In this document: in pieces, positions 1-10,804 of the stretch
How positions within the stretch are numbered: position 1 is the stretch's first letter
How the letters are laid out: each line of letters begins with the position of its first letter
DNA from: Terfezia claveryi
Taxonomy: Eukaryota; Ascomycota; Pezizomycetes; Pezizales; Pezizaceae
Direction of reading: 5' to 3'
NCBI GenBank assembly: GCA_015179025.1
Contig: WHUX01000012.1
Location: 1 to 64,000 of the forward strand
DNA length: 64,000 bases
Position numbers and translations under genes: made by a program
Notes under the pieces: generated by a model
Told to the model about the DNA's origin: nothing
Seen by the model: only the letters and a program-made list of their open reading frames with translations
The model's database searches: none

Positions 1-776
1 CCGTTGGTACTGCCAGTAGGGCCCTTCGAGCCCTCAGGTAGAAAAACACCCATCTGTCTACTTATGTGGTAGAATTCTCGAGACTGGTGGCGGAGGTCCG
101 ATAGAATGACTAGTCTAAACTGGAGCAATTCCAGGAAAGGCTAAATGATGAAATCTAGCAGGCCATAGTCAGCCTCCCATAAGCCAAAACCCTTGACGAA
201 TTAATTGACCAGGCTTCCTAGGTGAAACAGTGGATATCCTGGCTCTGCAACTGCCCCCCGTTTAGGCTAGCACCCCGTCTCCCACAACCTCAGCCTCAGC
301 AATACCATGCTACCAAAGCAGCTTAGGCCCCTGCCCCCACCAATAATCTAGCATATCCATCGCTAGTGGCAGGGAGGCCCACCTCCATAGATCTCTCATC
401 CGGAAGGCCCTGCCTAACTCAGGAGGAAAGAGACTACTACCGCTACAATAGGTTATGTATTACATATGGAAAAGGGAATCACTTTATTGCAGCCTTGCCT
501 TTGAGAAAGAATCGCTCCTTAGCCATACATGCAGTGTCCGAGACCTTAAAGGAGTCGGGAAAAGTAGAGTCCGTTACCTAGTTACTGACACTAGTAAGGG
601 AAATATTTTGAGTCATTTGTCTTTGTCTGTGTTTTCTTTGCTTATATCTATGTCTATTGATAAGTCTCGCCTGTTTAGTGAGCACTTCATTGTACCTATA
701 ACTATCAAGTTCAATGATAAAACAGTAGTTACATTAGATCTCATAAATTGTGGTGCTTCAGAAATAGTATTCCATC
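1..776 (+). pseudogene. Degraded gypsy gag and start of protease (old element)
   Basis: The plus strand reads, with stops and frame breaks, as the end of a Ty3/gypsy gag and the start of its aspartic protease. A zinc knuckle lies near 455-495: C-x2-[C changed to Y]-x4-H. The protease active-site region near 745-765 reads N-C-G-A-S where functional copies have D-[ST]-G-A, so the catalytic Asp is lost. The protease resumes at about 3409, after the palindromic element. The 5' end of the retroelement lies left of the window. This is a dead copy; the family assignment rests on the collinear RT, integrase and chromodomain found downstream. Confidence 0.75.
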
Positions 777-879
777 AGCAAAAAAATTATTCGCATCATA
801 TGTCTTCCTGTGCGTCCGACACATAGGACGCATGGGACAGGAACTTACATTCAGGACACCAAATGCTTGGTACACCAGC

Positions 880-1022
880 GTCAGGATGCAACACTCATGC
901 ATACCAGCGTTGAGATACAATACTCATGCACACTAGTGCCTAGGATGCAACACAAGTGTGCTCCCATGCCTGGGACGCAACAGAAGCATGCTACCACGTC
1001 TTGGACACAACATGAGATGAAC
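880..1022. repeat. Degenerate minisatellite, about 30 bp unit, about 5 copies
   Basis: Units of 29-31 bp share a core near GGATGCAACACTCATGC followed by ACCAGCGT or a degenerate form. They lie between the left end of the palindromic element and its long left arm and have no counterpart near the right end. Confidence 0.6.
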
Positions 1023-1274
1023 TGCTTGTCTCCAATGCTATAGGTTCTACATCTGGCGTTGCTGAACTAGGGCCCCAAATCGCTCTCTTCTACAATACAC
1101 ACCCGCTCACTGCTTGCATCTATGACGCTGTAATATCAGCCAGCTACGTACCACTATTGCAGCTATTGAATATGTATAGAGCAGAAATATCTATTGTATT
1201 CGCTAAAATTATATACACAGAAGTATTGAGCAATAGATATATATATAAAACATGCAATCGCTACTTCAATCGCT

Positions 1275-1440
1275 TTAACACTCACTCTAATACTCGCTCT
1301 AACACTCGCTCTAATACTTGCTCCAATACTCACTCTAATACTTGCTTTAATACTCGCTCTAATACTTGATCCAATACTCGCTCTAATACTCGCTCTAATA
1401 CTCGCTTTAATAACTCACTCTAATAGTCACTCTAATGCTA
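1275..1440. repeat. 12 bp minisatellite, left arm (TACTCGCTCTAA)n
   Basis: About 13 degenerate copies of a 12 bp unit, TACTCGCTCTAA, lie inside the left arm. The inverse array, read as TTAGAGCGAGTA, sits at 2766-2940 in the right arm. Confidence 0.85.
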
Positions 1441-1749
1441 GCTGTAATGTGCTGAGATAGAGAGCGAAGGGAAAATGCACGGGGAAGGGAGGTATATATA
1501 TAGGAAAACGATAGTTACTAAGGCCAACTGCTAAGGGCGACAATTTAGACTTTCCGAGGAAAATGAGATAAGCGATAACAAGAGAAGTGGCATGACAGTA
1601 ATCAATGGCGCTAAGCCCCCTTTCGCTCATGGGTGCCGTACTATTTAATGCCTGGCCTAGAAATAGTCATATTGGGCAATTATAGTTGTGGTATTGCGAT
1701 ATGTGCGGAGTTCATACTTTGTTATATGTTTCGTAGGAATTCATGCATT

Positions 1750-2460
1750 CATAGGCTTATATATATATATACGCGAGAAACTCATGCTTTTGGAGACTTA
1801 TATATATATATGTGAGAAACTAATGCTTTTGGAGACATATAAGCCCGCGAATGTATAGATTTCTTATATATATGTATATATATGTCTCCAAAAGCATGAG
1901 TTTCTTGCACATATATATATATATATACACGTGAATACATGGATTTCTCACATATATATATATATGTCCTCAAAAGCATGAGTTTCCCGCATATATATAT
2001 ATATATATATGCAAGCGAATGCATGGATTTCTCACATATATATATATATATCCTCAAAAGCATAAGTTTCTCACACATATATATATAAGTCTCCAAAAGT
2101 ATGAGTTTCTCGCACATATATATATATATATGCACACGAATGCATAGATTTCTCGCATATATATATATATGTCCCCAAAAGCATGAGTTTCTCGCATATA
2201 TATATATATGTCCCCAAGAGCATAAGTTTCTCACACATATATATATAAGTCTCCAAAAGCACGAGTTTCTCGCATATATATATATATATATGCCCGCAAA
2301 TACATAGATTTCTTGCATATATTCCAAAAGCACGAGTTTCTCGCATATATGTATATATATGCCTAAGAATGCATAGATTTCTTGCATATATATATATATA
2401 TGTCCCCAAAAGCATGAGTTTCTCGCATATATATATATATATGCCCGCGAATACATGAAT
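1750..2460. repeat. AT-rich palindromic tandem array at the centre of the foldback element
   Basis: Runs of (TA)n alternate with conserved blocks such as GAGAAACTCATGCTTTTGG (or its complement) and CGAATGCATGGATTTCTC. About ten blocks occur, inverted around a centre near 1850-1900. Open frames across it encode only repeated I/Y-rich peptides and are not genes. Confidence 0.85.
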
Positions 2461-2765
2461 TCCTACGAAACATATCACAAAGTGTGAACTCTGCACATAT
2501 CTCCATACAATGACTATGATTTCCCAATATGACTATTTCCAGGCCAGGTATTGAATAGTACGGCACCCGTGGGTGAAAGGGAGCTGAGCGCCATTAATCA
2601 CTGTCATACCACTTCTCTTGTTATCCCTTATCTCATTGTCTTCGAAAAGTCTAAATTGTCAGCCTTACCAGTCGGCCTTAGTAACTATCGTTTTCCTGTA
2701 TCTATACCTCCCTTCCCCACGTATTTTCCCTCTGCTGTCTATCCCAATACATTACGGCTAGCATT

Positions 2766-2940
2766 AGAGTGACTATTGGAGCGAGTATTACGGCATGTAT
2801 TAGAGCGAGTATTGGAGTGAGTATTAGAGTATATATTAGAGCGAGTATTAGAGTGAGTATTAGAGCGAGTATTAGAGTAAGTATTGGAGTGAGTGTTAGA
2901 GCGAGTATTAGACTAAGTGTTAGAGCGATTGGAGTAGCGA
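2766..2940. repeat. 12 bp minisatellite, right arm
   Basis: Inverse of the 1275-1440 array: degenerate repeats of GAGCGAGTATTA. Confidence 0.85.
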
Positions 2941-3408
2941 TTACATGCTCTGTATATATATCTATTAATCAATACTTCTGTGTATATAATTATTAGCAAA
3001 TACAATGGATATTTCCACTGCGTGCATATTCAATAGCTACAATAGTGGCTATGTACCTGGCTGATGTTAGAGCATCGTAGATGCAAGCTGGTAGCAGGTG
3101 TGCATTGTAGAAAAGAGTGATTTGGGGCCCTAGTTCAGCAACGCCAGACGTGGAACCTATAGCGTTAACAACTTCAATTGAGTTAAGAATGCGATAGCAA
3201 TGAGCTCTGATATCTAGACGTTGAGCTTATATCAACTACTGTCTGGACGACTTTTGGGGCCCCAATGACGTCAGGATATAGTGTAGGGCCCTAGTTGCAT
3301 CCGGATTGTAATGCAATACCTCAGGGCATCTGAACGCACAGGATGCATAAGACTCAAAATCACGTCCAGACGCTTGGTGATGCGTCCTGACGCATATTTC
3401 TTTTTGCT

Positions 3409-4670
3409 AATGTCATTGACCAGACCTTCGTTAGTAAAAACTCTATACCAACCTCCAAGCTAAAGACCTCCTGCCTTCTTGATATCATTAATAGCCACCC
3501 TATCTTTTCTAGAGTGATTATTGACCTCACGTGCCTGCTTAGCACTATGGGTGATTACTCCGAAGATCTTCTAATATTCATAACCAAGCTAAAGTATCCA
3601 ATTGTCCTTGGGATCCCCTGGCTTAAGATGAATGATGTATCAATTAGCTTTGGCTCTTACACCCTACAGTTCAACAGCCAATATTGCAAAAAGCACTACG
3701 AAAACCCAAAGGCCACCGTCACTGGGTTGTGTGCCCTGCCTACTCTGATAATTCATTCAATCTAGGTGGTGCACCTGCCTGCGCACCTTAATGCCAATTC
3801 CCCTGTTCCCCCTATGCCTCCTGTTCCCCAAAAGCCTCTGAATGTTAGCTTTATTAGGGCAGGTGCTTTCGCTTACCTCACTAGGAGGCACAAGCTAAAA
3901 GCTCATGCCCTGTCTATATATGAAGTGAACCTGGAAATTAACAAGATGTGGCCTAAGGAAGAGTGGAAGGCCATGGTCCTAGATGAATATTACGAGTTTA
4001 TTGATCTGTTTTTGGAAAAAGCCATGGAGAAGCTAGCACCCCACCAACCTTATGATTATATAATTCCGCTGATAGAGGGTAAGACCCCCCTATGGGCCCC
4101 TCTACGGAATGTCCCGGGTAGACCTAAAGGCCTTGAAGAAATACCTGGAGAAAAACCTCAACAAGAGCTTCATTCACTATAGCTCTTCTCTAGTGGGTGT
4201 CTCTGTGCTATTTGTGAAAAAATTGGACAGCTTTCTTCAGTTATGTGTAGACTATCATGGCCTGAATGAGATAACGATCAAGAACAAGTATCCCCTACCT
4301 CTGATCTAGGAAACATTAGCCAGGCTCTCTAAGGTAAAATAGTTCACTAAACTGGATTTGAGAGAAGCTTATAACCTGGTCCGAATAGCTGAAGGTGAAG
4401 AGAAGAAAATGGGCTTCCACACCTGGTACGGACACTTCGAGTACAATATCATGCCTTTCGGCTTAACCAATGCCCTGGCCTCTTTCCAATACTTTATTAA
4501 CGATATACTATGAGACTTTTTGGATATGTTCTATATGGCCTACCTTGATGTTATCCTGATCTATTCAGACATCCTGGCAGAGCACAAAATCCATGTCTGA
4601 CAAGTGCTGGAAAAGCTGAAGCAAGCCGGATTATACCTCAAGCCCAAGAAATATGAGTTTCATGTACAAG
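3409..4670 (+). pseudogene. Degraded gypsy protease end and reverse transcriptase (old element)
   Basis: Continues the protease (visible blocks IVLGIPWLKMNDVSI near 3600-3650) and then reverse transcriptase: [20 protein letters not shown] near 4240-4305, FTKLDL near 4343 and [13 protein letters not shown] near 4450-4490. The catalytic Y-x-D-D is degraded (YLDV near 4540). In-frame stops occur near 4308, 4340, 4513 and 4600. The reading frame ends at the chromovirus insertion (4671) and resumes at 11918 with the 3' half of RT, so this copy was already an insertion host. Confidence 0.85.
4666..4670. repeat. Target-site duplication ACAAG, left copy
   Basis: ACAAG directly precedes the TG of the left LTR; the same five bases follow the CA of the right LTR at 11913-11917. 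A 5 bp duplication is usual for Ty3/gypsy integration. Confidence 0.95.
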
Positions 4671-5782
4671 TGTTATGGACGGAGGTTGGAAGGTAATTCC
4701 CGCGTCGACGCGGTAAACAACGACTTATTCTGGTTCGGGGTATCACCTGCAATCGCAGGTGATGGATGCGAGTGTCGAGGTATCGTACACGTAGGGAGCT
4801 CTACGTGTGTGATCAGGTGCCTAGGGACTTCGGGCGAAACCAAAGTCGAGCGAGGTATCGAGGTCAAGGTTAAGAAGGCGAGGTAGTCTGAGCTACACTC
4901 AAGAACAGTGGTGCAGATATATTCGTATAACAACTAGGTACAGGAAGGTAGACAAGTTGTTGCGTGGGGAAGAAAGAAACAGAATACAGACGGCAAGAAT
5001 AGGCTTCTTTTATAGAGATCCTGTCTCCATCTCGAACAACACCTTTTTGGCTAACACAACGGTCTAGACAAAGCATAACGGAAGATGAATACGCAAGCCA
5101 GCTCATGGATACACGGATCCTGTGAGATTGTCAAGAACGAGGCGTCTGGCAATAACGGATAACGCTGGTGCGAACAGAAGACCTGAAGAATTGTACATAA
5201 GCGAAGGTGAAATTTCTGATAAGCTAAAGAAAGAGTTTTGAGCAAGAGCAGGTTGTTCCCAATCTGAGAGTTGTGCCAGTTTTGGTTCGACTCTCAAATA
5301 AGGTCTGGGTCAAAATAGGGTTCAAGGGTTTCCGGGGTATTTCCTAAATCTGAGAGTCGTGCCAGTTTTGGTTCGACTCTCAAATAAGGTTCGGGTCAAA
5401 ATAAGGTTCGAGGTTTTCCAGGGTATTTCCTAGTTTGAGAGTCGTGCCAGTTTTGGTTCGACTCTCAAGTGTCAAATCTATAAGCGAGCGACTAGGACTT
5501 CCGGGATGCGGTCGGATGTCGGCTAGCCAGGAGAGGCAGGGTCGAGAACATAGTCACATGATATACTTTGGCAAGTGCGTGGGTTGCCGGCGATATCGAT
5601 CGGGGTCAGGATCGTGATTCGAGAGGGTTCGTAACACTGCCTCCCTTGACATACGCGGCAACTGCTTCCGCGTATCTCGTGTCCCCTGCCCTCTGCCCCT
5701 CTTGCCTCTTGCCCTTGCCTCCCATCTCAGCCTCCCCCTGGTCACACACATAGCGTTCCTACGTATGTGTTATCCTATAACA
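4671..5782 (-). repeat. 3' LTR of the chromovirus (left in the window)
   Basis: 1112 bp starting TGTTAT and ending ATAACA, a 6 bp perfect terminal inverted repeat. It differs from the right LTR by about 29 substitutions, nearly all transitions, plus a 4 bp indel near 5230. A TATAAAA box on the minus strand lies at 5014-5008. It contains about 2.4 copies of an 85 bp tandem repeat (5265-5475). Confidence 0.97.
5265..5475. repeat. 85 bp tandem repeat inside the LTR with a hairpin in each unit
   Basis: Units begin near 5265, 5350 and 5435. Each starts with GAGAGTCG...CGACTCTC, a short inverted repeat around GTGCCAGTTTTGGTT. The same array is in the other LTR at about 11394-11600. By its position in U3 it may be a promoter or enhancer array, which is inference. 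Confidence 0.85.
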
Positions 5783-5783
5783 G

Positions 5784-5798
5784 TAGCTCCCTCTTCCA
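5784..5798 (-). other. Polypurine tract of the chromovirus
   Basis: The minus strand reads GGAAGAGGGAGCTAC directly before the TGTTAT start of the 3' LTR, the expected position and composition of a plus-strand primer. Confidence 0.8.
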
Positions 5799-5847
5799 AG
5801 GATGAGCTCCTGCGAATCCAAGGCAGGATACTAAGTTCAAATTCCAC

Positions 5848-8800
5848 TCATTTAGGTAGAGTGCGAGGACGTGGTTTCGAGGGGTATGCAGTGTGGAATT
5901 TTTTCACAACACTAGGCGCATTCGAAAACATATCGGCAGGTTCCCAGGTAAGCTCGTCATAGCCTACCCAACGGGCAAGATATTCTAGTGTACGACCGCG
6001 GAAACGAGAGTCGACGATTTCATCCACTTCCCATTCGGGTTCATCCTCAATGATCACAGGTGGTGGGGGAGGCTGGATTTGACCCGGAAGGGGGTCCGTA
6101 GAGGCAGGTTCGAGGAGTGAGACATGAAAAACAGGATGGATTTTCATAGATGCGGGGAGGTCGAGTTTATAGGCATGGGAGGAGACCTTCTGGATTATCT
6201 GGAATTTTCCCAACTTCTTGAAGTCAAGTTTTGTCGATGGGCGAGTTGTTTTAACATGTCGACGAAGTAACCATACTTGATCCCCTATTTCGAACTTAGG
6301 GGCCGGAATCCGAGATTTATTAGCTTGTTCGGAGTAGGTAGCTTGTGCCCAGATCATTTCTGATCGAAGATAGGCGTCCAGCTCAGCAAGGCAGTCCGCG
6401 TATTCTTTGATCACTTGAGGGGCGGGTAGCTTGGCGGCGGGGTTCGTGGTGATCTGGTATTTGGGATTTTCACCGTACATAGCCTGAAAGGGGGTGATAC
6501 CTAGGGTCGAGGATAAGGTATTGTTGTAGGAAAACTCGGCCATGGTGAGTAATTCGGACCAGTTGTCTTGTTGATAATTATAGTGAGCCTGCAAGTATTG
6601 TTCTGCGATGGCATTGATTCGTTCCGTTTGTTCATCAGTTTGGGGGTGGAAGGCTGTTGATACCTTCTGTTGAATCCCAACGAGGGAGGTTAAGGAGCGA
6701 GTGAATTCAGATACGAATTGAGTGCCACGGTCTGAGACGATCGAATCGGGAATTCTGTGTAGGCGAAAGACATTATCAAAGAAGAGCTTAGCAATCTACT
6801 TGGAATTGGCGTCCGTGTTGGTAAGTATATAGTGTGCCATTTTTGACAATCGGTCAACTACAACCAATAAGGCATCGAATCCATTTGAGACAGGAAGGCC
6901 AGTAACAAGGTCCAAGGAGACAGATGACCACTTCCGAAATGGAACTTGAAGTGGTTTTAACAATCAATAGGGGGCATGGCGAGCTGGTTTAATCTGGGCG
7001 CAGGTATCACAATTTCGAAGGTATCGAGCTATGGTCTGGTGCATCTTTGGCCACCAGTAGTCTCGTGATACCAATTCATAGGTGGCTGCTTGACCGGGGT
7101 GTCCCGCAGCTGGGTGGTCGTGGTAGGTACGGAGAATGCGGAGGTGTATTTCCGGGGAGTCAGGAACATAAACTAGACCATTAACGAGTATAAGTCCCTC
7201 TGAGAGCTGACATTCAGCCAAAGGGATTATCGGGTGTTTTCTGGCGCCGTTCTTGAGGGCGTGCATAATCTCGAGAGCGAGCTTGTCAGTTTTGAGGGCG
7301 GCAAGAATGTCTTCATTGTTAACGATTGAGGCTGCAGAAAGTGAAAATTTCTCGGCGGGTATTAGGGCCTGTGTTGGGCGAGCACGACCATCCCCTTCCT
7401 CAGGGAGGTCTCCAGATCTCCTGGTGAGTGCATCGGCTTTGGTGTTCTGGGTGCCGGGTCTGAAGACAATCTTGAAGTTATATTGGGCTATTTCCTGTGC
7501 CCAACGAGCTTGTCGGCGTGAAAGCAAGGCTTTGGAGGTAAAGCTCTGTAGGTTGTGATGGTCGGTGAGGATAGTGAACTGTCGTGGGAGCTGGTGTAAG
7601 TAGATGTGCCATTTTTCAAGAGCCAGAATGATTGCTAGCAATTCCTTAGCTCCAATGCCATAATTGCATTCAGCGGGTGATATTTTTTCCGAAATAAATG
7701 CAACTGGGTGCAGAACACATTTCCCATCTTTTGGGTGTTTCTGTGACAGGATTCCGGAGGTGACATAATCTGAGGCGTCCTTTTCGACCAAGGTCTCAAG
7801 CTCAGGGTCGAAATGGCGGAGGATGGGTGCGGAGGTGAAGGTTTCCTTGAAAAGTTTAAAAACCTCTTCACATGAAGAATTCCAAACAAAAGGAACATCT
7901 TTTCGAAGCAAGTTAAAAAGAGGTTGGCAAAGAGCAGAATACTTATTGATAAACCTGCGGTAAAAATTGGCGAATCCAAGAAAACACTGGATATCCTTAA
8001 CAGAACGAGGGGTCTCCCAATTAAGAACTGCATTAACCTTCTCGGGGTCCATTTCCAAGCCATACTCAGAGATGATAAATCCCAAGAATGAGGTTTTCTC
8101 AACCGAGAATTCGCATTTCTCTGGTTTTATAAATAACCCAGATTCCTTGAGTTTTTGGAGAACCTTTCGCACCTGTTCCTTATGTTCTTTTAGATTCCTT
8201 GAGTAAATCAAAATGTCGTCGATGTAGCATACACAGAAGATATCGAGGTATTCACGGAGGGTATCATTCATGAATCGTTGAGCGGTAGCAGGGGCATTAG
8301 TCAACCTAAAGGGCATAACTAGAAATTCAAAAAGTCCGTACCGAGTGCGGAAGGCAGTTTTCCACTCATCACCTTCTTTAATTCGGATTTGGTTGAAGCA
8401 TGCACGTAAATCGAGGCGTGTAAAGTATTTGCATCCTCGAATCTGGTTCAGGGTTTCTTCGATGCGAGGTAGCGGGTTTCTATCCTTAATCGTGATATCA
8501 TTTAGAGCACGGTAGTCGACACATAGACGTAAGGAACCATCTTTTTTTTTGACAAATAGGACCGGAGAGGCCGCAGAAGAAGAACTGGCTCGTATGAAGG
8601 ATTTGGATAAATTCTCGTCGATCCATTTGTGTACTTCCTTGAGTTCTGAGTCAGACATAGAGTACATGCGGCCAAAAGGAGGTTTGGCTCCTTCTTGCAA
8701 AGGGATAGCATGGTCAACGTATCGATGTGGGGGTAGTATTCGAGCTTCTTTTTCTGAAAAGAGAGAAAGATAATCATAATATTCAGAAGGGACCAATTTA

Positions 8801-9594
8801 GCAGCAGGTTCAATGGACTCATCCTCATCAACGGAGGCATATATTGCTGCAATACAGAGGCGAGCATCCGGGTCTTTGATAGTAACCCGAAAAGCTGCTC
8901 TGGAAATAATTGATATCCGAAGTGGGTTAGTCGCGGGAGGTGTTTTCGGAGGGTGGGTTGGTAGGCAATGGGCATGGCAAAATCCGGAAGCGAAGGCGAT
9001 GGTATTAACTGACCAGTCAATCGTTGGGTTGTGTCGCCTAAGCCATGTTTTTCCCACAATCAAGTCCCACCCGGCTAACTTGGTAACATGGAATGTGAGG
9101 GTTTCTTGATGTTGGTCGATAGAGAGTTTCAAGGTGCAAGTGTGTGTGATTTTTCCGATAGGTGAAGGTTTCCCATCAGCAAGTACGAGATCTTCCGGCT
9201 TGTTTTTCACGTCCAATGGCAAGTTCATGTTCATGACATAGTCAATATCGATAAACTGGGAGCTAGCTCCCGAGTCTACCATGCACGTGGCAGAAAGCTC
9301 TTCATTGACTATACACGGCAAAGCAAGTGGGTCTTCAGACCCCAAATCATGACAATCAGCAGAAAGCACAGCAATTCTAGAAATTCGCAACGCATTCGCA
9401 AGGCGCCGTCGACGAGCTAGTCGTTGATGGGACTTACGAGAAACCAAAGGTAATACATAACCAGTACCTTCTAAGTGGACTTCCTTCAAAACAGAAAATG
9501 AATTAAATACATGGACAGGGTTATGGACAGGATTGATGGTGCCAGGTTGCATCCTGGCACTCTCTGATCGGCCATCATTGATCAAAGAGTACGT
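5848..9594 (-). pseudogene. Chromovirus pol: protease, RT, RNase H, integrase, chromodomain
   Basis: One frame runs from 9594 to the stop at 5848 with two internal stops: TGA at 6966-6964 and TAG at 6798-6796, both in the integrase. Visible domains in order: protease with VDSGAS near 9280; RT with LCVDYRALNDITIKDRNPLP and YIDD near 8230; RNase H with KDASDYVTSGILSQ near 7790; integrase zinc-binding H-H-C-C near 7130-6990 and the catalytic core (DRGTQF) near 6730; and a C-terminal chromodomain with EWEVDEIVDSR near 6040 and WEPADMF near 5950. The usual RT motif [10 protein letters not shown] reads MPFRLTNAPA, a G-to-A change. Pol lies in the -1 frame relative to gag. Confidence 0.93.
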
Positions 9595-10766
9595 TCATTT
9601 TTTGACAACTCAAAGAGATTGTCGGTGGTGGTATCGGGAGAGGCAGTAGGGGTAGTACCGGCTACAGCCAACTTTTTATTTTTGGCTGAGACCGGGCAGA
9701 CTGTCGCCTAATGACCAGATCCTCCACAATACATACACAGGTTATTGTCTCTGCGGTGTTTGCGGATTTCGGAGGTTAAGGGTCCACGTTTTTTCATTGT
9801 GGTCGAAAGGTCCATGGGTCCAGCGGTGGTACCAACCGAAGTAGAAGGGGCTGGTGAACGGGTAGGGCTCGTGGATTGGTTGGAGCCGGAGGCTCTAAGA
9901 GGGTGTTGGGTGCGTAGGAGTTTAGCGCGGTTGTCCAGCTTAATACAAAGTTAGACAAATTCGTCGAAAGATTCTGGGGGAGAGGCTTGATAGGAAAGGG
10001 CTGTTTTGAGCCTGGTATTAGCCCCGTTGGTAAAGAAGGATATTTTAGTCCTATTATCGTAGGCTAAAATTGTCGCGTGAGTTGCAAACTCAGCATGGTA
10101 AGAGGAACAATCGCGGTCTCCTTGGCGGAGATTAAGCAATTTGCGTTCTGCAGTGGCGCGAGCATCGGGATCGTCATAGGCATTTTTCAATGCCTTAGCG
10201 AAGGCTTCATAAGTAGGGAAATCAACGGTCCCACTTGTTTTGTTGAGGTGGGGCTCAAACCAATCGGCAGCAGATCCAGAGAGGTAGGAAGCAGCATAGG
10301 CAATTTTGGCTGCTTCACTAGTATATCGAGAGGGATCGGAGGAGAACACCAAAGAAAGCTTGGTAAGAAATCGAGTGAATTTTGATCGAGTGCCATCAAA
10401 ATTCTCAGGCTCATGGACTTTAGGGGCACGAGTGGAGGTAGGCACTGAAGTGTGGTCATGGAGGAGGCTTGGGAGAGTTAAGCCATATTGATATCCGCGG
10501 TTATAATAGATCCAGAGTGACTCAGTTGAGGTAGAAGTGCCTGTGAGTGGTTGAGCGAAAGTTGATGGTACTCCGCGTGCTGACTGTATGCCGGCACCAT
10601 GGGCTGCATGAATGGCGGTGAAAAACGAGGCGGGAGTTCCTGCAGGAATATGGGGTAGAGCAGAAGGGGGGGTATTGTCAGTTCGGAGGGCAGCGACCAA
10701 GGTGCGCCACATAGCAATTTCAGAAGGTGGAGCGGAGCCGGAGGCCTCCATACGTGCTTCGGACAT
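9582..10766 (-). pseudogene. Chromovirus gag with zinc knuckle, two premature stops
   Basis: Starts with an ATG at 10766, 39 bp inside the 5' LTR. The first 271 codons are open and include a typical retrotransposon gag block (ENFDGTRSKFTRFL, then AADWFEPHL). TAA at 9953-9951 and TAG at 9710-9708 then interrupt it; the second falls inside the CCHC knuckle C-M-Y-C-G-G-S-G-H-stop-A-T-V-C. The frame then stays open to a natural TGA at 9584-9582. Both internal stops are explained by a single C-to-T (CAA to TAA, CAG to TAG) or a G-to-A (TGG to TAG). Confidence 0.9.
9597..9603 (-). promoter_or_regulatory. Candidate -1 frameshift heptamer at the gag-pol junction
   Basis: In the gag frame the minus strand reads A-AAA-AAT, 12 nt before the gag stop, and pol is in the -1 frame. 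Immediately after slippage the -1 frame meets TGA (9597-9595). AAT-GAA could have been AAC-GAA, which would give both the strong heptamer A-AAA-AAC and a CGA sense codon. That ancestral state is inference. Confidence 0.45.
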
Positions 10767-10793
10767 ATTTATTTGTAGCGGAGACTATATGCG

Positions 10794-10802
10794 ACGCAAC
10801 AA
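10794..10802 (-). other. Candidate self-primed primer-binding site of the chromovirus
   Basis: Two bases inside the 5' LTR the minus strand reads TTGTTGCGT. It does not begin with TGG, so it does not look like a tRNA 3'-end complement. The same nine bases occur on the plus strand of the left LTR at 4957-4965, so LTR-initiated RNA would carry the complementary ACGCAACAA about 49 nt after the TATA box. This is the arrangement of Tf1-type self-priming. Confidence 0.55.
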
Positions 10803-10804
10803 AA

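Larger units (their letters stand above)
777..3408. mobile_element. Palindromic foldback-like element inserted in the old gypsy protease
   Basis: Two inverted arms of about 760 bp (about 1037-1800 and 2405-3166) are roughly 85% identical by eye, for example GGCGTTGCTGAACTAGGGCC on the plus strand near 1057 and its complement near 3150. The centre (about 1750-2460) is an AT-rich array. The outermost sequences, AGCAAAAA at 777 and its complement ending near 3408, also look like an inverted pair, though the flanking 240 bp are otherwise not alike. The protease coding sequence stops at the left edge and resumes in frame at the right edge. No transposase-like ORF is visible. Exact ends and target duplication are uncertain. 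Confidence 0.7.

Noticed and set aside
880..1022. Regular 30 bp repeats that might suggest a CRISPR array
   Set aside because: There are no spacers, the units are contiguous and degenerate, and the host is a fungus.
1782..2496. Minus-strand frames of 141-224 codons
   Set aside because: They translate the (TA)n-rich palindromic array into repeated I/Y/C peptides; no protein family, pure repeat effect.
10787..10804. tRNA-primed primer-binding site
   Set aside because: The sequence after the LTR does not begin with TGG and matches no tRNA 3' end I can recognise; self-priming fits better.
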